A stretch of DNA of 64,000 nucleotides, from positions 124,001 to 188,000 of the forward strand of contig CAWIFL010000002.1 in assembly GCA_963835535.1 (NCBI GenBank), given 5' to 3'. Source of the stretch: Fen-1245 sp963835535. Its GTDB lineage: Bacteria > Gemmatimonadota > Gemmatimonadetes > Gemmatimonadales > JACORV01. A program made the translations under genes and the position numbers. Each line of letters starts with the position of its first letter. Positions within the stretch are counted from its first letter, which is position 1. The notes beneath the pieces are model-generated. The model was not told the DNA's origin and ran no database searches. It was given only the letters and a program-made list of their open reading frames with translations. Of the stretch, positions 16,327-25,318 are shown piece after piece.

Positions 16327-17309
16327 CCCGGAAGGCCGGCAAGTCGCACTCGGCAGTGGAGCGGCTGATCGAGCAGCGCCGCCAGTACAAGGATTGGCTG
16401 GCGAAGCTCGATGCCGACGCCGCCACGGCGGCGCCGTCGCACGTGGCGGACCGCGTGCGCGAGGACTACGCGGCGCGCCTCGAGTCGGTCATGCAGGAGC
16501 TGAGTCAGCACGAGGACGGCGTCCGCCAGGCGCTGATGGAAACCGCGTCGCACGTCGAGGAGCTGGTGCAGGAGCGCCAGGCGCGGACCGACGAGCTGGC
16601 CGAAGCGCGGCTGCGCCGCCAGGTGGGCGAGTTCAGCGAGGATCGGTTCGACGAGGTCCAGGAGCGGTGCAAGAGCGCGCTGGCCGACCTGGCCAAGGAG
16701 ATCGCGACGAACGAGCGCGACATCGAGCGGCTCGAGGAAGTGCTGGCCCTGATCCAGGGCAAGCCGCTCGAGGAGCCGCCGAGCGCCGCCGCGCCGCCGG
16801 CCCCGCCCGCTCTTCAGCCGCCCACGGTCGAGCCGGCCAAGGCCGAGCCGCCTGCGGCCGCGCCCCCGCCGCCCCAGACCCCCGCGCCCGCGGCGAAGCC
16901 GGGGCAGGGGGGCCAGATGGACCTCGACGAGCTGGAGTTCCTGCGATCCGTGGTCCAGTCGCCGGCGCGGCCCTCGATCGTCGCGTCGGCGATCCCGGCC
17001 GCGGCCGCGCCGCCGCCCCCGCCCGCCAAGGGCCCGGAGGCTCCGCCGCCCCCGCCGCCGCCGCCGCCCCCGCTCCCGCCGCCCATGGCCCCCGAGCCGC
17101 CCAGGACGGTCGGGGCTCCGCCGGTGCCGAAGCCGGCGCCGCCGCCCCCGCCTCCTCCCGCCCCCAAGGCGAAAGAACGCCGCCCCTCGGAGACTCCCCG
17201 AGAGGCGGATGCGAATGCCAAGACGCTGAGGTGCGCGGAGTGCGGAACGATGAATGCGCCGACGGAGTGGTACTGCGAGAAGTGCGGCGCCGAGCTGTCG
17301 ACCTTCTAG
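16323..17309 (+). CDS. Coiled-coil, proline-rich protein with a C-terminal zinc ribbon
   Basis: The product has 328 residues from ATG 16323 (ATGA overlap). Residues about 1-145 are charged and helical with heptads, so coiled coil (AVERLIEQRRQYKDWLAKL, then repeated LAKEIATNERDIERLEEVL). Residues about 150-295 are very rich in proline and alanine, including a run of ten consecutive prolines near 245. The last 30 residues carry CAECG and CEKCG, a four-cysteine zinc ribbon. No enzyme motif is present. It may be a scaffold or envelope-associated protein. Its TAG stop shares the palindrome CTAG with the convergent rpsT stop. Confidence 0.78.
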   Translation: MTRKAGKSHSAVERLIEQRRQYKDWLAKLDADAATAAPSHVADRVREDYAARLESVMQELSQHEDGVRQALMETASHVEELVQERQARTDELAEARLRRQVGEFSEDRFDEVQERCKSALADLAKEIATNERDIERLEEVLALIQGKPLEEPPSAAAPPAPPALQPPTVEPAKAEPPAAAPPPPQTPAPAAKPGQGGQMDLDELEFLRSVVQSPARPSIVASAIPAAAAPPPPPAKGPEAPPPPPPPPPPLPPPMAPEPPRTVGAPPVPKPAPPPPPPPAPKAKERRPSETPREADANAKTLRCAECGTMNAPTEWYCEKCGAELSTF

Positions 17310-17551
17310 GGCTTCTGTTTGGCGAGCAGGCGCGCCAGGCGCGACTTCTTGCGCGCCGCGGTATTGCGGTGGATCTGGCCCTTGGTCGCGCCGCGGTCCA
17401 GGGCGCGCATCGCGTCGCGCACCGACTCCGCCGTGGTCTGGGCCCGGGCCTTCTTCACCGCCGTCTTGATGGCCGAACGCTGCGCACGGTTGTGCTCCAG
17501 GTGCGCGATGGACTGCCGCATCTTCTTCTTCGCCGACTTGATCCGAGGCAC
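17306..17551 (-). CDS. rpsT: 30S ribosomal protein S20
   Basis: The product has 81 residues from GTG 17551, with GGAG 7 nt upstream on the complementary strand. The sequence PRIKSAKKKMRQSIAH is the basic N-terminal helix that binds 16S rRNA; SAIKTAVKKAR and QIHRNTAARKKSRLARLL complete the three-helix bundle. A longer open frame upstream exists but is not family-like. It is alone on this strand, convergent with the zinc-ribbon gene, whose stop it overlaps by 4 nt. Confidence 0.95.
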   Translation of the reverse strand: MPRIKSAKKKMRQSIAHLEHNRAQRSAIKTAVKKARAQTTAESVRDAMRALDRGATKGQIHRNTAARKKSRLARLLAKQKP

Positions 17552-17697
17552 GCGTCCACTCCCGATGTGACTGGTTTTCTCGAACCGCGAAGAGTAGCGG
17601 CGCGCCCGCGGCCAGTCAAGCGAAGTGCGCGTTTTGACAAGGGTTTGCGGGCTCGTTACGTTGCCCGCTCCCGCCACCCGCGAGCCCCCGAGAACCG

Positions 17698-18372
17698 GTG
17701 ATCTCGTTCCTCGTTTTCCTGCCGATCCTGCTCTTTTCCGTCGTCGCCCACGAGTACGCCCACGCCTGGACGGCCTACCGCGAGGGCGATCCGACGGCGT
17801 ACATGCTGGGGCGGCTCACGCTGAATCCGCTTCCGCACATCGACCCGATGATGAGCGTGCTCGTCCCGGTCGGGCTCTGGCTGCTGAGCCACGGCACCTT
17901 CACCTTCGGCGCGGCGAAGCCGGTCCCGATCAACCCGCGCAACTTCCGCAACTACCGGCGCGGCGACCTGATCGTCTCCTCGGCGGGGATCGTCATGAAC
18001 CTGCTTCTCGCCGCGCTCTGCGCCCTGGCCTTCGTCGTGCTGGGGACGGCCGGCCGCGCGCTCCCCGCGTTCGGCGGCGTCCTGAGCGTCCTGCAGCAGA
18101 TGGTGTTCTACGGGGTGTTCCTGAACTACATTCTCGCCTACTTCAACCTGATCCCGGTGCCGCCGCTGGATGGCTCGCACATCTTCTACCATCTGCTCCC
18201 GCCCGCGCAGGGCGCGCGCTACCGGCAGCTCGGCCGGTTCGGCTTCGTGCTGATCGTGGCGGCGTTCCTGGTCCCGGGCGTGGCGGACGTCCTCTTCTGG
18301 CCGGCCGCCGCGGCTACCCGGGCGACCTTCGCGGCGATCGGCGGCTTCGCGCTGCCGGGGCTGACGCCGTGA
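17698..18372 (+). CDS. Site-2-protease-like (M50) membrane metallopeptidase
   Basis: The product has 224 residues from GTG 17698. It contains HEYAHAW (HExxH zinc motif, about residue 18) in the first membrane helix and NLIPVPPLDGSHI (third zinc ligand Asp) near residue 145. Four to six hydrophobic helices are visible. This short form without a PDZ domain is the YwhC/ScpA-neighbour group found beside scpAB in many bacteria. It is coupled to scpA by a 4-nt overlap. Confidence 0.9.
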   Translation: MISFLVFLPILLFSVVAHEYAHAWTAYREGDPTAYMLGRLTLNPLPHIDPMMSVLVPVGLWLLSHGTFTFGAAKPVPINPRNFRNYRRGDLIVSSAGIVMNLLLAALCALAFVVLGTAGRALPAFGGVLSVLQQMVFYGVFLNYILAYFNLIPVPPLDGSHIFYHLLPPAQGARYRQLGRFGFVLIVAAFLVPGVADVLFWPAAAATRATFAAIGGFALPGLTP

Positions 18373-19112
18373 CGGCGCCCACCGGCGCGCTCGACGCCGC
18401 GTCCAGCGGCGGCTTCGTCGTCTCGCTGGAGCGCTACAACGGCCCGCTGGACCTCCTCCTCTCGCTCATCCGCCAGGAGGAGATCGACATCTGGGACATC
18501 CCGATCGCGCGCATCGCCGACCAGTTCCTCCTGGCGATCCACGCCCTCGGACTCGACGAGGCCGCGGAGTACCTCGAGATGGCGGCGCGGCTCCTCCGGA
18601 TCAAGGCGCAGATGCTGCTGCCGCGCCGCGGCGACGAGGAGCCGTGGGAGGACCCGCGGCACGAGCTGGTGCGGCGGCTGCTCGAGTACCAGCAGATCCG
18701 CGAGGTGGTGGACTGGCTCGCCGCGGCCGCGCGCCGCCGGGCCGACCGCTACCCCCGGGGCTTCCTGCCGCAGCTCCCCGACCGGCCGCCGCCGCCGCTG
18801 GAGCTGGACCTGCGCGAGCTGATGGAAGCCGTCGAGCGCGTGCTCGCGATGATGCCGGATCCGGTCATCTTCCGCGTGATGCCGCGTCCGCTCGACGTGG
18901 AGGGCGCGAACCGCAGGATCCTCTCGCTCCTGGCCGAGCGCACGACGTTCGGCTGGCGCGAGCTGCTGGGCGAGCGCCCGACGATCGCCGACGTGCTGTC
19001 GGCCCTGGTGTCCCTGCTCGAGCTGGCCCGCCGCGGCCAGCTGACGATCGTGCAGCCCAGGGCGTTCACCCCCTTCGAGATCGGCCGTGGACCAGCGTAC
19101 CAGGCTGCTTGA
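18369..19112 (+). CDS. scpA: Segregation and condensation protein A
   Basis: The product has 247 residues from GTG 18369. ScpA is the kleisin that bridges SMC heads with ScpB. The N-terminal signature is FVVSLERYNGPLDLLLSLI followed by EIDIWDIPIARIADQFL and AEYLEMAARLLRIKAQMLLP. The C-terminal winged helix (about 185-240) ends with ELARRGQLTIVQPRAFTPF. It overlaps scpB by 26 nt. No smc gene lies in the window. Confidence 0.95.
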   Translation: MTAPTGALDAASSGGFVVSLERYNGPLDLLLSLIRQEEIDIWDIPIARIADQFLLAIHALGLDEAAEYLEMAARLLRIKAQMLLPRRGDEEPWEDPRHELVRRLLEYQQIREVVDWLAAAARRRADRYPRGFLPQLPDRPPPPLELDLRELMEAVERVLAMMPDPVIFRVMPRPLDVEGANRRILSLLAERTTFGWRELLGERPTIADVLSALVSLLELARRGQLTIVQPRAFTPFEIGRGPAYQAA

Positions 19113-19629
19113 GGCGGCGCTGTTCGCCGCGCCGCGCCCGCTCGCCCTCGACGAGCTGGGCATCCTCGACCCCGAGGCGACCGAGGACGACTGGAAGAAG
19201 GCGCTGGGGGAGCTGAAGGAGCACTACGAGACCGGCAATCACGGCGTGGAGCTGGTCGAGCTTGCGCACGGCTGGCAGATCCTCACCATCCCGCTGTTCG
19301 CCGAGGCGATCGAGCGCGCGGCGTTCGCGGCGCGGCCCGCCAAGCTCTCCGCCGCGGCGCTCGAGGTCCTGGCGATCGTCGCCTACCGCCAGCCCGTGGG
19401 GCGCGCGGAGATCGAGGAGATCCGCGGCGTCTCGTGCGGCGGCGTGCTGCGGATGCTCCAGGAGCGCGGCCTCCTCGAGGTGGCCGGCCGGAGCGAGGGG
19501 CTCGGCCGGCCGATCCTCTACGCCACGACGCCGCAGTTCCTCGAGCTGATGGGGCTGGCCGATCTCTCCGACCTGCCGCGCACCGAGGAGCTGGCCGTGG
19601 CGCTGAGGCCGCCGCAGACGGAGCCGTGA
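19087..19629 (+). CDS. scpB: Segregation and condensation protein B
   Basis: The product has 180 residues from GTG 19087, within the end of scpA. It has two winged-helix domains: RLLEAALFAAPRPLALDEL at the start, and LSAAALEVLAIVAYRQPVGRAEIEEIRGV with LLEVAGRSEGLGRPILYATT further on. It dimerises and binds ScpA in the condensin complex. It is coupled by a 4-nt overlap to the pseudouridine synthase, a common order in bacteria. Confidence 0.95.
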   Translation: MDQRTRLLEAALFAAPRPLALDELGILDPEATEDDWKKALGELKEHYETGNHGVELVELAHGWQILTIPLFAEAIERAAFAARPAKLSAAALEVLAIVAYRQPVGRAEIEEIRGVSCGGVLRMLQERGLLEVAGRSEGLGRPILYATTPQFLELMGLADLSDLPRTEELAVALRPPQTEP

Positions 19630-20369
19630 GCGCGATCCGGCTCGCGCGCTTTCTGGCGCGGGCGGGAGTCGCGTCGCGCCGCGGCGCGGCCGAGTTGGTC
19701 GCGGCGGGGCGGGTGCGCGTCAACGGCGCGCCGCCGCTGGGGCCCGGCGACCCGATCGAGCCGGGCAGGGACGAGGTGACGCTGGACGGCCGCCCGCTCG
19801 CGATCACCGCCACCGCCTGGATCGTCCTGAACAAGCCCCCGGGCTACGTCACCTCCAGGTGCGGAACCGCCAGACGCCCAAGCATATTTGCGCTGCTCGA
19901 CGCGCCCCCGGCGGCGCTGGTCGCCGTGGGCCGCCTGGACGTCAACTCCGAAGGCGTGCTGCTCTTCACCACCGACGGGGAGGCGGCGAACCGGCTGATG
20001 CACCCGCGCTGGCAGGTCCCGCGCACCTACCGCGTCCTGGTGACGGGCAGTCTCGGGAAGGCCGGGCAAGCGGCGCTGGCACGGGGTGTGCCGCTCGAGG
20101 ACGGAGCGGTCCGTCCGAGCTCGTGGCGGTTCCGGCCGGACCGCCGGGGTGGCGAGCTGGAGCTGGTGCTGCGCGAGGGGCGCACGCGTGTGGTGCGGCG
20201 TCTCGCCGCGGCCCTCGGGCTCGGCGTCCGGCGGCTCGTGCGCACGGCGTACGGCCCCGTCCGGCTCGGGCCGCTCGGATCAGGCGAATCCCGGGCGCTC
20301 GGCGACCGGGAGCTGGCCGACCTCTACGAGGCGATCGGCCTCCCCCAGTCCCTCACCTTATTGCGATAG
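19626..20369 (+). CDS. rluB: Pseudouridine synthase, RsuA/RluB family
   Basis: The product has 247 residues from GTG 19626. The S4 RNA-binding domain is at about 1-60 (IRLARFLARAGVASRRGAAE, AGRVRVNG). The catalytic domain has VGRLDVNSEGVLLFTTDG with the nucleophilic Asp, NKPPGYVTS, and RTYRVLV. RluB modifies U2605 of 23S rRNA; the exact target here is inferred from the scpB neighbour. The C-terminal tail is short and basic. Confidence 0.88.
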   Translation: MSAIRLARFLARAGVASRRGAAELVAAGRVRVNGAPPLGPGDPIEPGRDEVTLDGRPLAITATAWIVLNKPPGYVTSRCGTARRPSIFALLDAPPAALVAVGRLDVNSEGVLLFTTDGEAANRLMHPRWQVPRTYRVLVTGSLGKAGQAALARGVPLEDGAVRPSSWRFRPDRRGGELELVLREGRTRVVRRLAAALGLGVRRLVRTAYGPVRLGPLGSGESRALGDRELADLYEAIGLPQSLTLLR

Positions 20370-20382
20370 GCGCTCGCCCATT

Positions 20383-22029
20383 ATGGAACTCTCAGGCGCG
20401 ACAGTCATGATCCTCGGCGGCAGCGGGTTGGTGGGCCACGCAGTGGCGCGCCGGCTGCTGGAGCGAAGCCCCAAGTCCATCGTCGTCGTCGCGCTCACGC
20501 AGCGCGAGACGGACGAGGCGTCCGCGGCGCTGCGGCCCGCTGCCGGCGGGACCGCGATCGCGACCGAGCACGGCAACGTGTATCTGCCCGCGTCGCTCGC
20601 GCGGGTCGAGCGTGCGCAGCTCACGGACGACGCCGCCAACCGCCGGCTCCTCATCGAGGACGTGTACGGCGACCTCACCGACGAGGTGATCGGCCGCTCC
20701 TTCCTCGTCCAGCTGCTGGAGCGCTACAAGCCGGACGTGGTCGTGGACTGCATCAACACCGCGACGGCGTTCGCCTACCAGGACGTCTACCGCTCGGCGC
20801 GCGGGCTCCACGCGACCGCGGTGCAGGGCGGCGTGGACCTCGCCGCCGTGGAGAAGCACCTGCTGACCGAGCCGATCCCCCAGCTCACGCGGCACATCCA
20901 GATCCTGGTCGAGGGGATGCGGCGCGCGGGCACCCGGGCCTACGTGAAGATCGGGACCTCGGGCACCGGCGGGATGGGATTCAACATTCCCTACACGCAC
21001 TCCGAGGAGCGGCCGTCGCGCACCCTGATGACGAAGTCGGCGGTCGCGGGGGCGCACACACTGCTGCTCTTCCTGCTGGGCCGGACGCCCGACGCGCCGG
21101 CGACGGTGGAGTTCAAGCCGACGGCGGCGATCGCGTGGCGCGAGATCGGCGCCGGGCCGGTGCGGCGCGGCGGGACGCCGATCCCGCTGTACGACTGCCC
21201 GAAGCCGCTCCCCCTGGCGAAGGCGTTCGCCGCGGGCGGCGAGGGCTGGGTGTCGCTGGGCCGTCCGCTGGAGTCGGTGTACATCGACGTCGGGGAGAAC
21301 GGCTGGTTCAGCCGCGAGGAGTTCGCGACGATCACGGCGATGGGGCAGATGGAGTTCATCACGCCGGAGGAGATCGCGGACCAGGTGGTGATGGAGCTGG
21401 AGGGTCGGCCGACCGGCCACGACGTGATCGCGGCGCTGGATGCCTCGACGGCGGGCCCGACCTACCGGGCGGGGATCCTGCGCGAGGCCGCGATGCGGCG
21501 GCTGGCGGACCTCACGGCGCAGCGGGGCTTCCCGTCGGTGGCGTTCGAGATGCTGGGGCCGCCGCGCCTCAGCAAGCTGCTGTTCGAGGCGCATCTCTGG
21601 TCGCGGCTGCACGCCAGCGTCGCGCAGCTCGCGTCGGCCGATCCGGTCAAGCTGGGGCGCGACGCGCAGGAGTTGATCGAGCGGGATGCGCGGCTGCGTG
21701 CGGAGATCGTGTCGGTGGGGATCCCGATCTTCTGCCAGGACGGCGCGGCCGTGTACCGGGGCGCCTCCGTGGCGGTGACGCCGGTCGGCGGCGACGCGAT
21801 GGCCGCCGCGCCGCGCGGGTGGGTGGATCTCCGGACGTCGAACTGCGCCTTGTGGGTCGAGCGCGCGCGGCGCATCGTCTCGCAGGCGGAAGAGCGCCTG
21901 CGCGGGAGGATGGGGTCGGGCAGCGACGAGGACTGGTGGGCGGTGGAGCCCTCGGAGCCGATCGCCCCGTGGCGGATGGCGACCTGGATCTTCCGCCACG
22001 AGGACAAGGGGGAGCGCATCAAGCGCTGA
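20383..22029 (+). CDS. Large NAD(P)-binding Rossmann protein of unknown function
   Basis: The product has 548 residues from ATG 20383. The N-terminus VMILGGSGLVGHAVARRLLE is a dinucleotide-binding Rossmann motif (GxxGxxG) of extended SDR type. KPDVVVDCINTATAF and YVKIGTSGTGGMGFNIPYTH follow, and further on YVDVGENGWF-like and GYRxL-type segments. No clear YxxxK catalytic pair is seen. The C-terminal half has no domain I recognise. It is set between rluB and a HEAT-repeat gene in the same direction. Confidence 0.65.
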   Translation: MELSGATVMILGGSGLVGHAVARRLLERSPKSIVVVALTQRETDEASAALRPAAGGTAIATEHGNVYLPASLARVERAQLTDDAANRRLLIEDVYGDLTDEVIGRSFLVQLLERYKPDVVVDCINTATAFAYQDVYRSARGLHATAVQGGVDLAAVEKHLLTEPIPQLTRHIQILVEGMRRAGTRAYVKIGTSGTGGMGFNIPYTHSEERPSRTLMTKSAVAGAHTLLLFLLGRTPDAPATVEFKPTAAIAWREIGAGPVRRGGTPIPLYDCPKPLPLAKAFAAGGEGWVSLGRPLESVYIDVGENGWFSREEFATITAMGQMEFITPEEIADQVVMELEGRPTGHDVIAALDASTAGPTYRAGILREAAMRRLADLTAQRGFPSVAFEMLGPPRLSKLLFEAHLWSRLHASVAQLASADPVKLGRDAQELIERDARLRAEIVSVGIPIFCQDGAAVYRGASVAVTPVGGDAMAAAPRGWVDLRTSNCALWVERARRIVSQAEERLRGRMGSGSDEDWWAVEPSEPIAPWRMATWIFRHEDKGERIKR

Positions 22030-22031
22030 GG

Positions 22032-23552
22032 ATGGACGCCAAGCAGATCGAAGCGATCCTCGCCGAGGTCGGCAAGGTCTTCCGTCTCTCACGGTTCTAT
22101 CCCGCCGCGCATCCCACCGTGCTGCAGGCGATGGCCGATCTCTCGGCGGCGCTGCCGGCGCTCGCCGCGCTGGGCGAGATCGAGCTGCGGATCGGACCGA
22201 CCGGCCTGAGCCTCGACGCGGCGACGGTGACGGGGAAGAACCTGCAGCTGCAGGAATTCGCAGGTCTGCTCCACGCCCAGGGGTTCCGCGCGATGCGCCT
22301 GTGCCCCGGCGCGACGGCGGAGGAGTTCGCGACGCTGGTGCGTGCCACCGCGAGCGCGTCGGCCAGGAGCGGCTCCTCGCCGGGCGTCGTGCACCAGATG
22401 CCTCAGCTTCCCCACATTCAGCTCGAGAAGGTGGCGAGCCGGAAGACCGCCGCGGCGCGGACGGCGCGGAAATCGGCGCCGGCGATGGACGCCGTGGACG
22501 ACGGACCCGCGCTCTCCTCGCGCGGGACCGGCGTTTTCCGCCCGAACGCGCTGCCGGCGGAGATCGAGGTGAGCCGGCTGACGTCCCTGCTCGAGTTCGC
22601 GACGACCGAGGGGGCGCGTGGGCCGCTGACGCGGCTGGCGGAGGTGGCGGCGCGCCTCGGGGATGAGCGGGACTTCGGGACGCTGGCGGTGGCGGTGCGG
22701 GCGGCGGGGAAGTGGCAGGGGTCCCAGGACGGACCGGCCGCGGAAGCGGCGGGGCGCGTGCTCGCCGCGGGAGGGAGCGACGCGGCGCTGGCGGGGATGG
22801 TCGGTCTGGTCTCCGATCCCCATTTGCAGGCGGAGCGGCGGCGCGTGGCGGCCGAGGCGCTCGGGGTCCTTGGCGAGCGGGCGACGCCGGCGCTCTTCGA
22901 GGCGTACGTCGGCGCTGCGGACGACGCGGTGCGCGAGGCGTACGCGCACGCCCTCGTGACTTGTGCACCGGCGCGGGACTACCTGCTCTCGCGGCTGGCC
23001 TCGGAACACGCCGAGGCCGTGCGCGCGGCCGCGACGCTGCTGGGCGTTCGCGGCGATGCGGAGGCGGTGAGCGCGGTGGCGCCGCTGGCGCACCATGCCG
23101 ACGCGAGCCTGCGCTGCGCGGCGATCGGCGCGATGGCGCGGCTCGGCGGCGCCGAGGCCTCGCGTGCGGTCCTCGCCGGGCTCAAGGACTCCGACGCCAG
23201 CGTCCGGCTCGAGGCGGCCTCGGGCGTGGCGCGGCTCGGCGACCGCGGTCTCGGCTCCATCGTGCTGGCCCGGCTCGACGCCGAACCGGACGACGTCGTC
23301 GTCGCCGCGCTCGTGGACGCGCTCGGCCAGCTCAAGGAAGCGCGCGCGGTGCCGCAGTTGATCGAGCTGGCGAGGGGCGTGAGCGGCGTCTTCCGCCGCT
23401 TCCCGGCCGCCGTGCGCGTCGCCGCCGTTCGCGCGCTCGCGGCGGTGGGCACCCCGGACGCCCTGGCGGCGGTCGAGCCGTTCAAGGCCGACCGGAACGC
23501 CGACCTGAGGAACGCGGCGACGGGTGGTCCCGCAGGGCCGCCGGTCCGCTGA
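22032..23552 (+). CDS. HEAT-repeat protein with N-terminal YPxxHP domain
   Basis: The product has 506 residues from ATG 22032. The N-terminal domain (about 1-115) contains FYPAAHPTVLQAM and LSLDAATV, a pattern repeated in the proteins encoded at 61449 and 63680. A low-complexity linker (about 120-180) follows. The rest (about 190-500) is a chain of helical HEAT-type repeats, for example LLGVRGDAEAVSAVAPLAHH, AAIGAMARLGGAEASRAVL and GVARLGDRGLGSIVL. Such proteins are protein-binding scaffolds. It overlaps mutL by one base (TGATG). Confidence 0.75.
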   Translation: MDAKQIEAILAEVGKVFRLSRFYPAAHPTVLQAMADLSAALPALAALGEIELRIGPTGLSLDAATVTGKNLQLQEFAGLLHAQGFRAMRLCPGATAEEFATLVRATASASARSGSSPGVVHQMPQLPHIQLEKVASRKTAAARTARKSAPAMDAVDDGPALSSRGTGVFRPNALPAEIEVSRLTSLLEFATTEGARGPLTRLAEVAARLGDERDFGTLAVAVRAAGKWQGSQDGPAAEAAGRVLAAGGSDAALAGMVGLVSDPHLQAERRRVAAEALGVLGERATPALFEAYVGAADDAVREAYAHALVTCAPARDYLLSRLASEHAEAVRAAATLLGVRGDAEAVSAVAPLAHHADASLRCAAIGAMARLGGAEASRAVLAGLKDSDASVRLEAASGVARLGDRGLGSIVLARLDAEPDDVVVAALVDALGQLKEARAVPQLIELARGVSGVFRRFPAAVRVAAVRALAAVGTPDALAAVEPFKADRNADLRNAATGGPAGPPVR

Positions 23553-25318
23553 TGGCGCGGCGCATCGCCCTTCTGTCCGACGTCGTCGCCAACCGCATCG
23601 CGGCCGGCGAGGTGGTGGAGCGCCCGGCCTCCGTGGTCAAGGAGCTCCTGGAGAACGCGCTCGACGCCGGTGCGAAGGCCGTCGCCATCGCGATCGAGTC
23701 GGGCGGCAAGACGCTGGTGCGCGTCGCCGACGACGGGGAAGGGATGGGCCGGGAGGATGCCCTGCTCGCCCTGGACCGCCACGCCACCAGCAAGATCCGC
23801 TCCGCCGACGACCTGGTCGGCGTCGCCACCTTCGGGTTCCGCGGCGAAGCGCTGCCGAGCATCGCGGCGGTGAGCCGCTTCGAGCTGGAGACCGCCGACG
23901 CGTCGGGCGAGGTGGGCACGCGTCTCGTCGCGAACGGCGGGCTCGTCTCGACCATCGAGGACGCGGTCCGGCAGCCCGGCACCACGGTCGTGGTCCGCTC
24001 CCTCTTCTTCAACACGCCGGCGCGCCGGAAATTCCTCCGCTCCGCCCGCAGCGAGACGCGCGCCGCCGTGGAGGCCGTGACTGCGCTGGCGCTGGCGCTC
24101 CCACGGCTCGGCGTCTCGATGCTCGCCGACGGGAAGCAGGTGATCGAGGCGCTGCCTGCGCCGTCCCTGGCCGAACGGGTGGCGCAGCTGCTGGGCCGCC
24201 GCTTCGCGGCGACGCTGCTCCCCGTCGCGCACGAGGCCGGCGGCGTCCGGATCGGCGGCCTCGTCCAGCGGCCCGCGGAGGCGACGCCCACCGGGCGCGC
24301 CGCCTATCTGTTCGTGAACGGGCGCCCCTTCCGCGACCCGTTCCTGGTGCGCGCCGCCGAGCGCGGGTACCGGGCGACGGTGCCCTCGGGGAGCCGGCCC
24401 TCGGTCATCCTGGTGCTCGACGTGCCGGCGGCCGACGTGGACGTGAACGTGCATCCCGCCAAGCTCGAGGTCCGCTTCCGCGATCGCTACGGCCTCGAGG
24501 CGGCCGTCGAGGACGCGGTGCATCGCGCCCTGGGCGAGCTCGTGAGCGCGGCGCCGCTGGGCGGTGCAGGGAGCGGCCCGATGCCGTGGGAGCACCAGGC
24601 CGTGTCGGCGTCGTGGCCGCGCGCGGGATCGGCGCCGGCGCTGCCGGGTCTCGGCTTCGGCGGGGACGGCGAGGGGGGCGACGACGAGGAGGAAGGCGGG
24701 CCGGCGGCCGAGGGAGAGGCCGCGCCACGGGTGGAGGGCGCGCCCGTACAGTCCCGGATCCTGGGGCAGGTGCACGCCTCCTACATCCTGGTCGAGGCGC
24801 CCGACGGTCTCCTGATCGTGGACCAGCACTCGGCGCACGAGCGGATCCTCTACGAGCGCACGATGCGGGTGCTTGCGGAGCAGGCCGACGGCGCCCAGAA
24901 GCTCCTCTTCCCGCTGACGCTCCAGTTCACGCCGGCCGAGCTCGACGCCGTGGAGGCCCACGCGGAACCGCTGGCGCGGCTCGGGTACGAGATCGAGGGC
25001 TTCGGTGGGACGAGCCTCATCGTGCACGCGGTGCCGGCGCCCCACGCGCGGTTCGACGCCGAACGCTGCCTGCGCGACGTGGTGGCCGATCTGGCCGGCG
25101 GCCGGTTCGGCGGCCTCGCCAATCCGCTCGAGCGTTTCGCCTCCACCTTCGCCTGCCGCGCGGCGATCAAGGCGGGCCAGGTGCTGACCGAGCAGGAGAT
25201 GCGCGAGCTGGTGGATCGCCTCTTCGCCAGCGAGCTGCCGGCGCACGACGTGCACGGTCGCCCGACCATCGTACAGCTGCCCAAGGCCGAGCTCGAGCGC
25301 CGCTTCGGGCGCCGCTAG
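23552..25318 (+). CDS. mutL: DNA mismatch repair protein MutL
   Basis: The product has 588 residues from ATG 23552. The GHKL ATPase shows ENALDAGAK (Asn/Asp), DDGEGMGREDALLALDRHATSKI and TFGFRGEALPSIAAVS. The transducer domain has VNVHPAKLEVRF. After an acidic, low-complexity linker (about 340-395) the C-terminal domain carries DQHSAHERILYE (DQHA-x2-E-x4-E endonuclease form) and the ACRAAIKAGQ and HGRPTI zinc-site segments. It acts with MutS, which is not in the window. Confidence 0.95.
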   Translation: MARRIALLSDVVANRIAAGEVVERPASVVKELLENALDAGAKAVAIAIESGGKTLVRVADDGEGMGREDALLALDRHATSKIRSADDLVGVATFGFRGEALPSIAAVSRFELETADASGEVGTRLVANGGLVSTIEDAVRQPGTTVVVRSLFFNTPARRKFLRSARSETRAAVEAVTALALALPRLGVSMLADGKQVIEALPAPSLAERVAQLLGRRFAATLLPVAHEAGGVRIGGLVQRPAEATPTGRAAYLFVNGRPFRDPFLVRAAERGYRATVPSGSRPSVILVLDVPAADVDVNVHPAKLEVRFRDRYGLEAAVEDAVHRALGELVSAAPLGGAGSGPMPWEHQAVSASWPRAGSAPALPGLGFGGDGEGGDDEEEGGPAAEGEAAPRVEGAPVQSRILGQVHASYILVEAPDGLLIVDQHSAHERILYERTMRVLAEQADGAQKLLFPLTLQFTPAELDAVEAHAEPLARLGYEIEGFGGTSLIVHAVPAPHARFDAERCLRDVVADLAGGRFGGLANPLERFASTFACRAAIKAGQVLTEQEMRELVDRLFASELPAHDVHGRPTIVQLPKAELERRFGRR

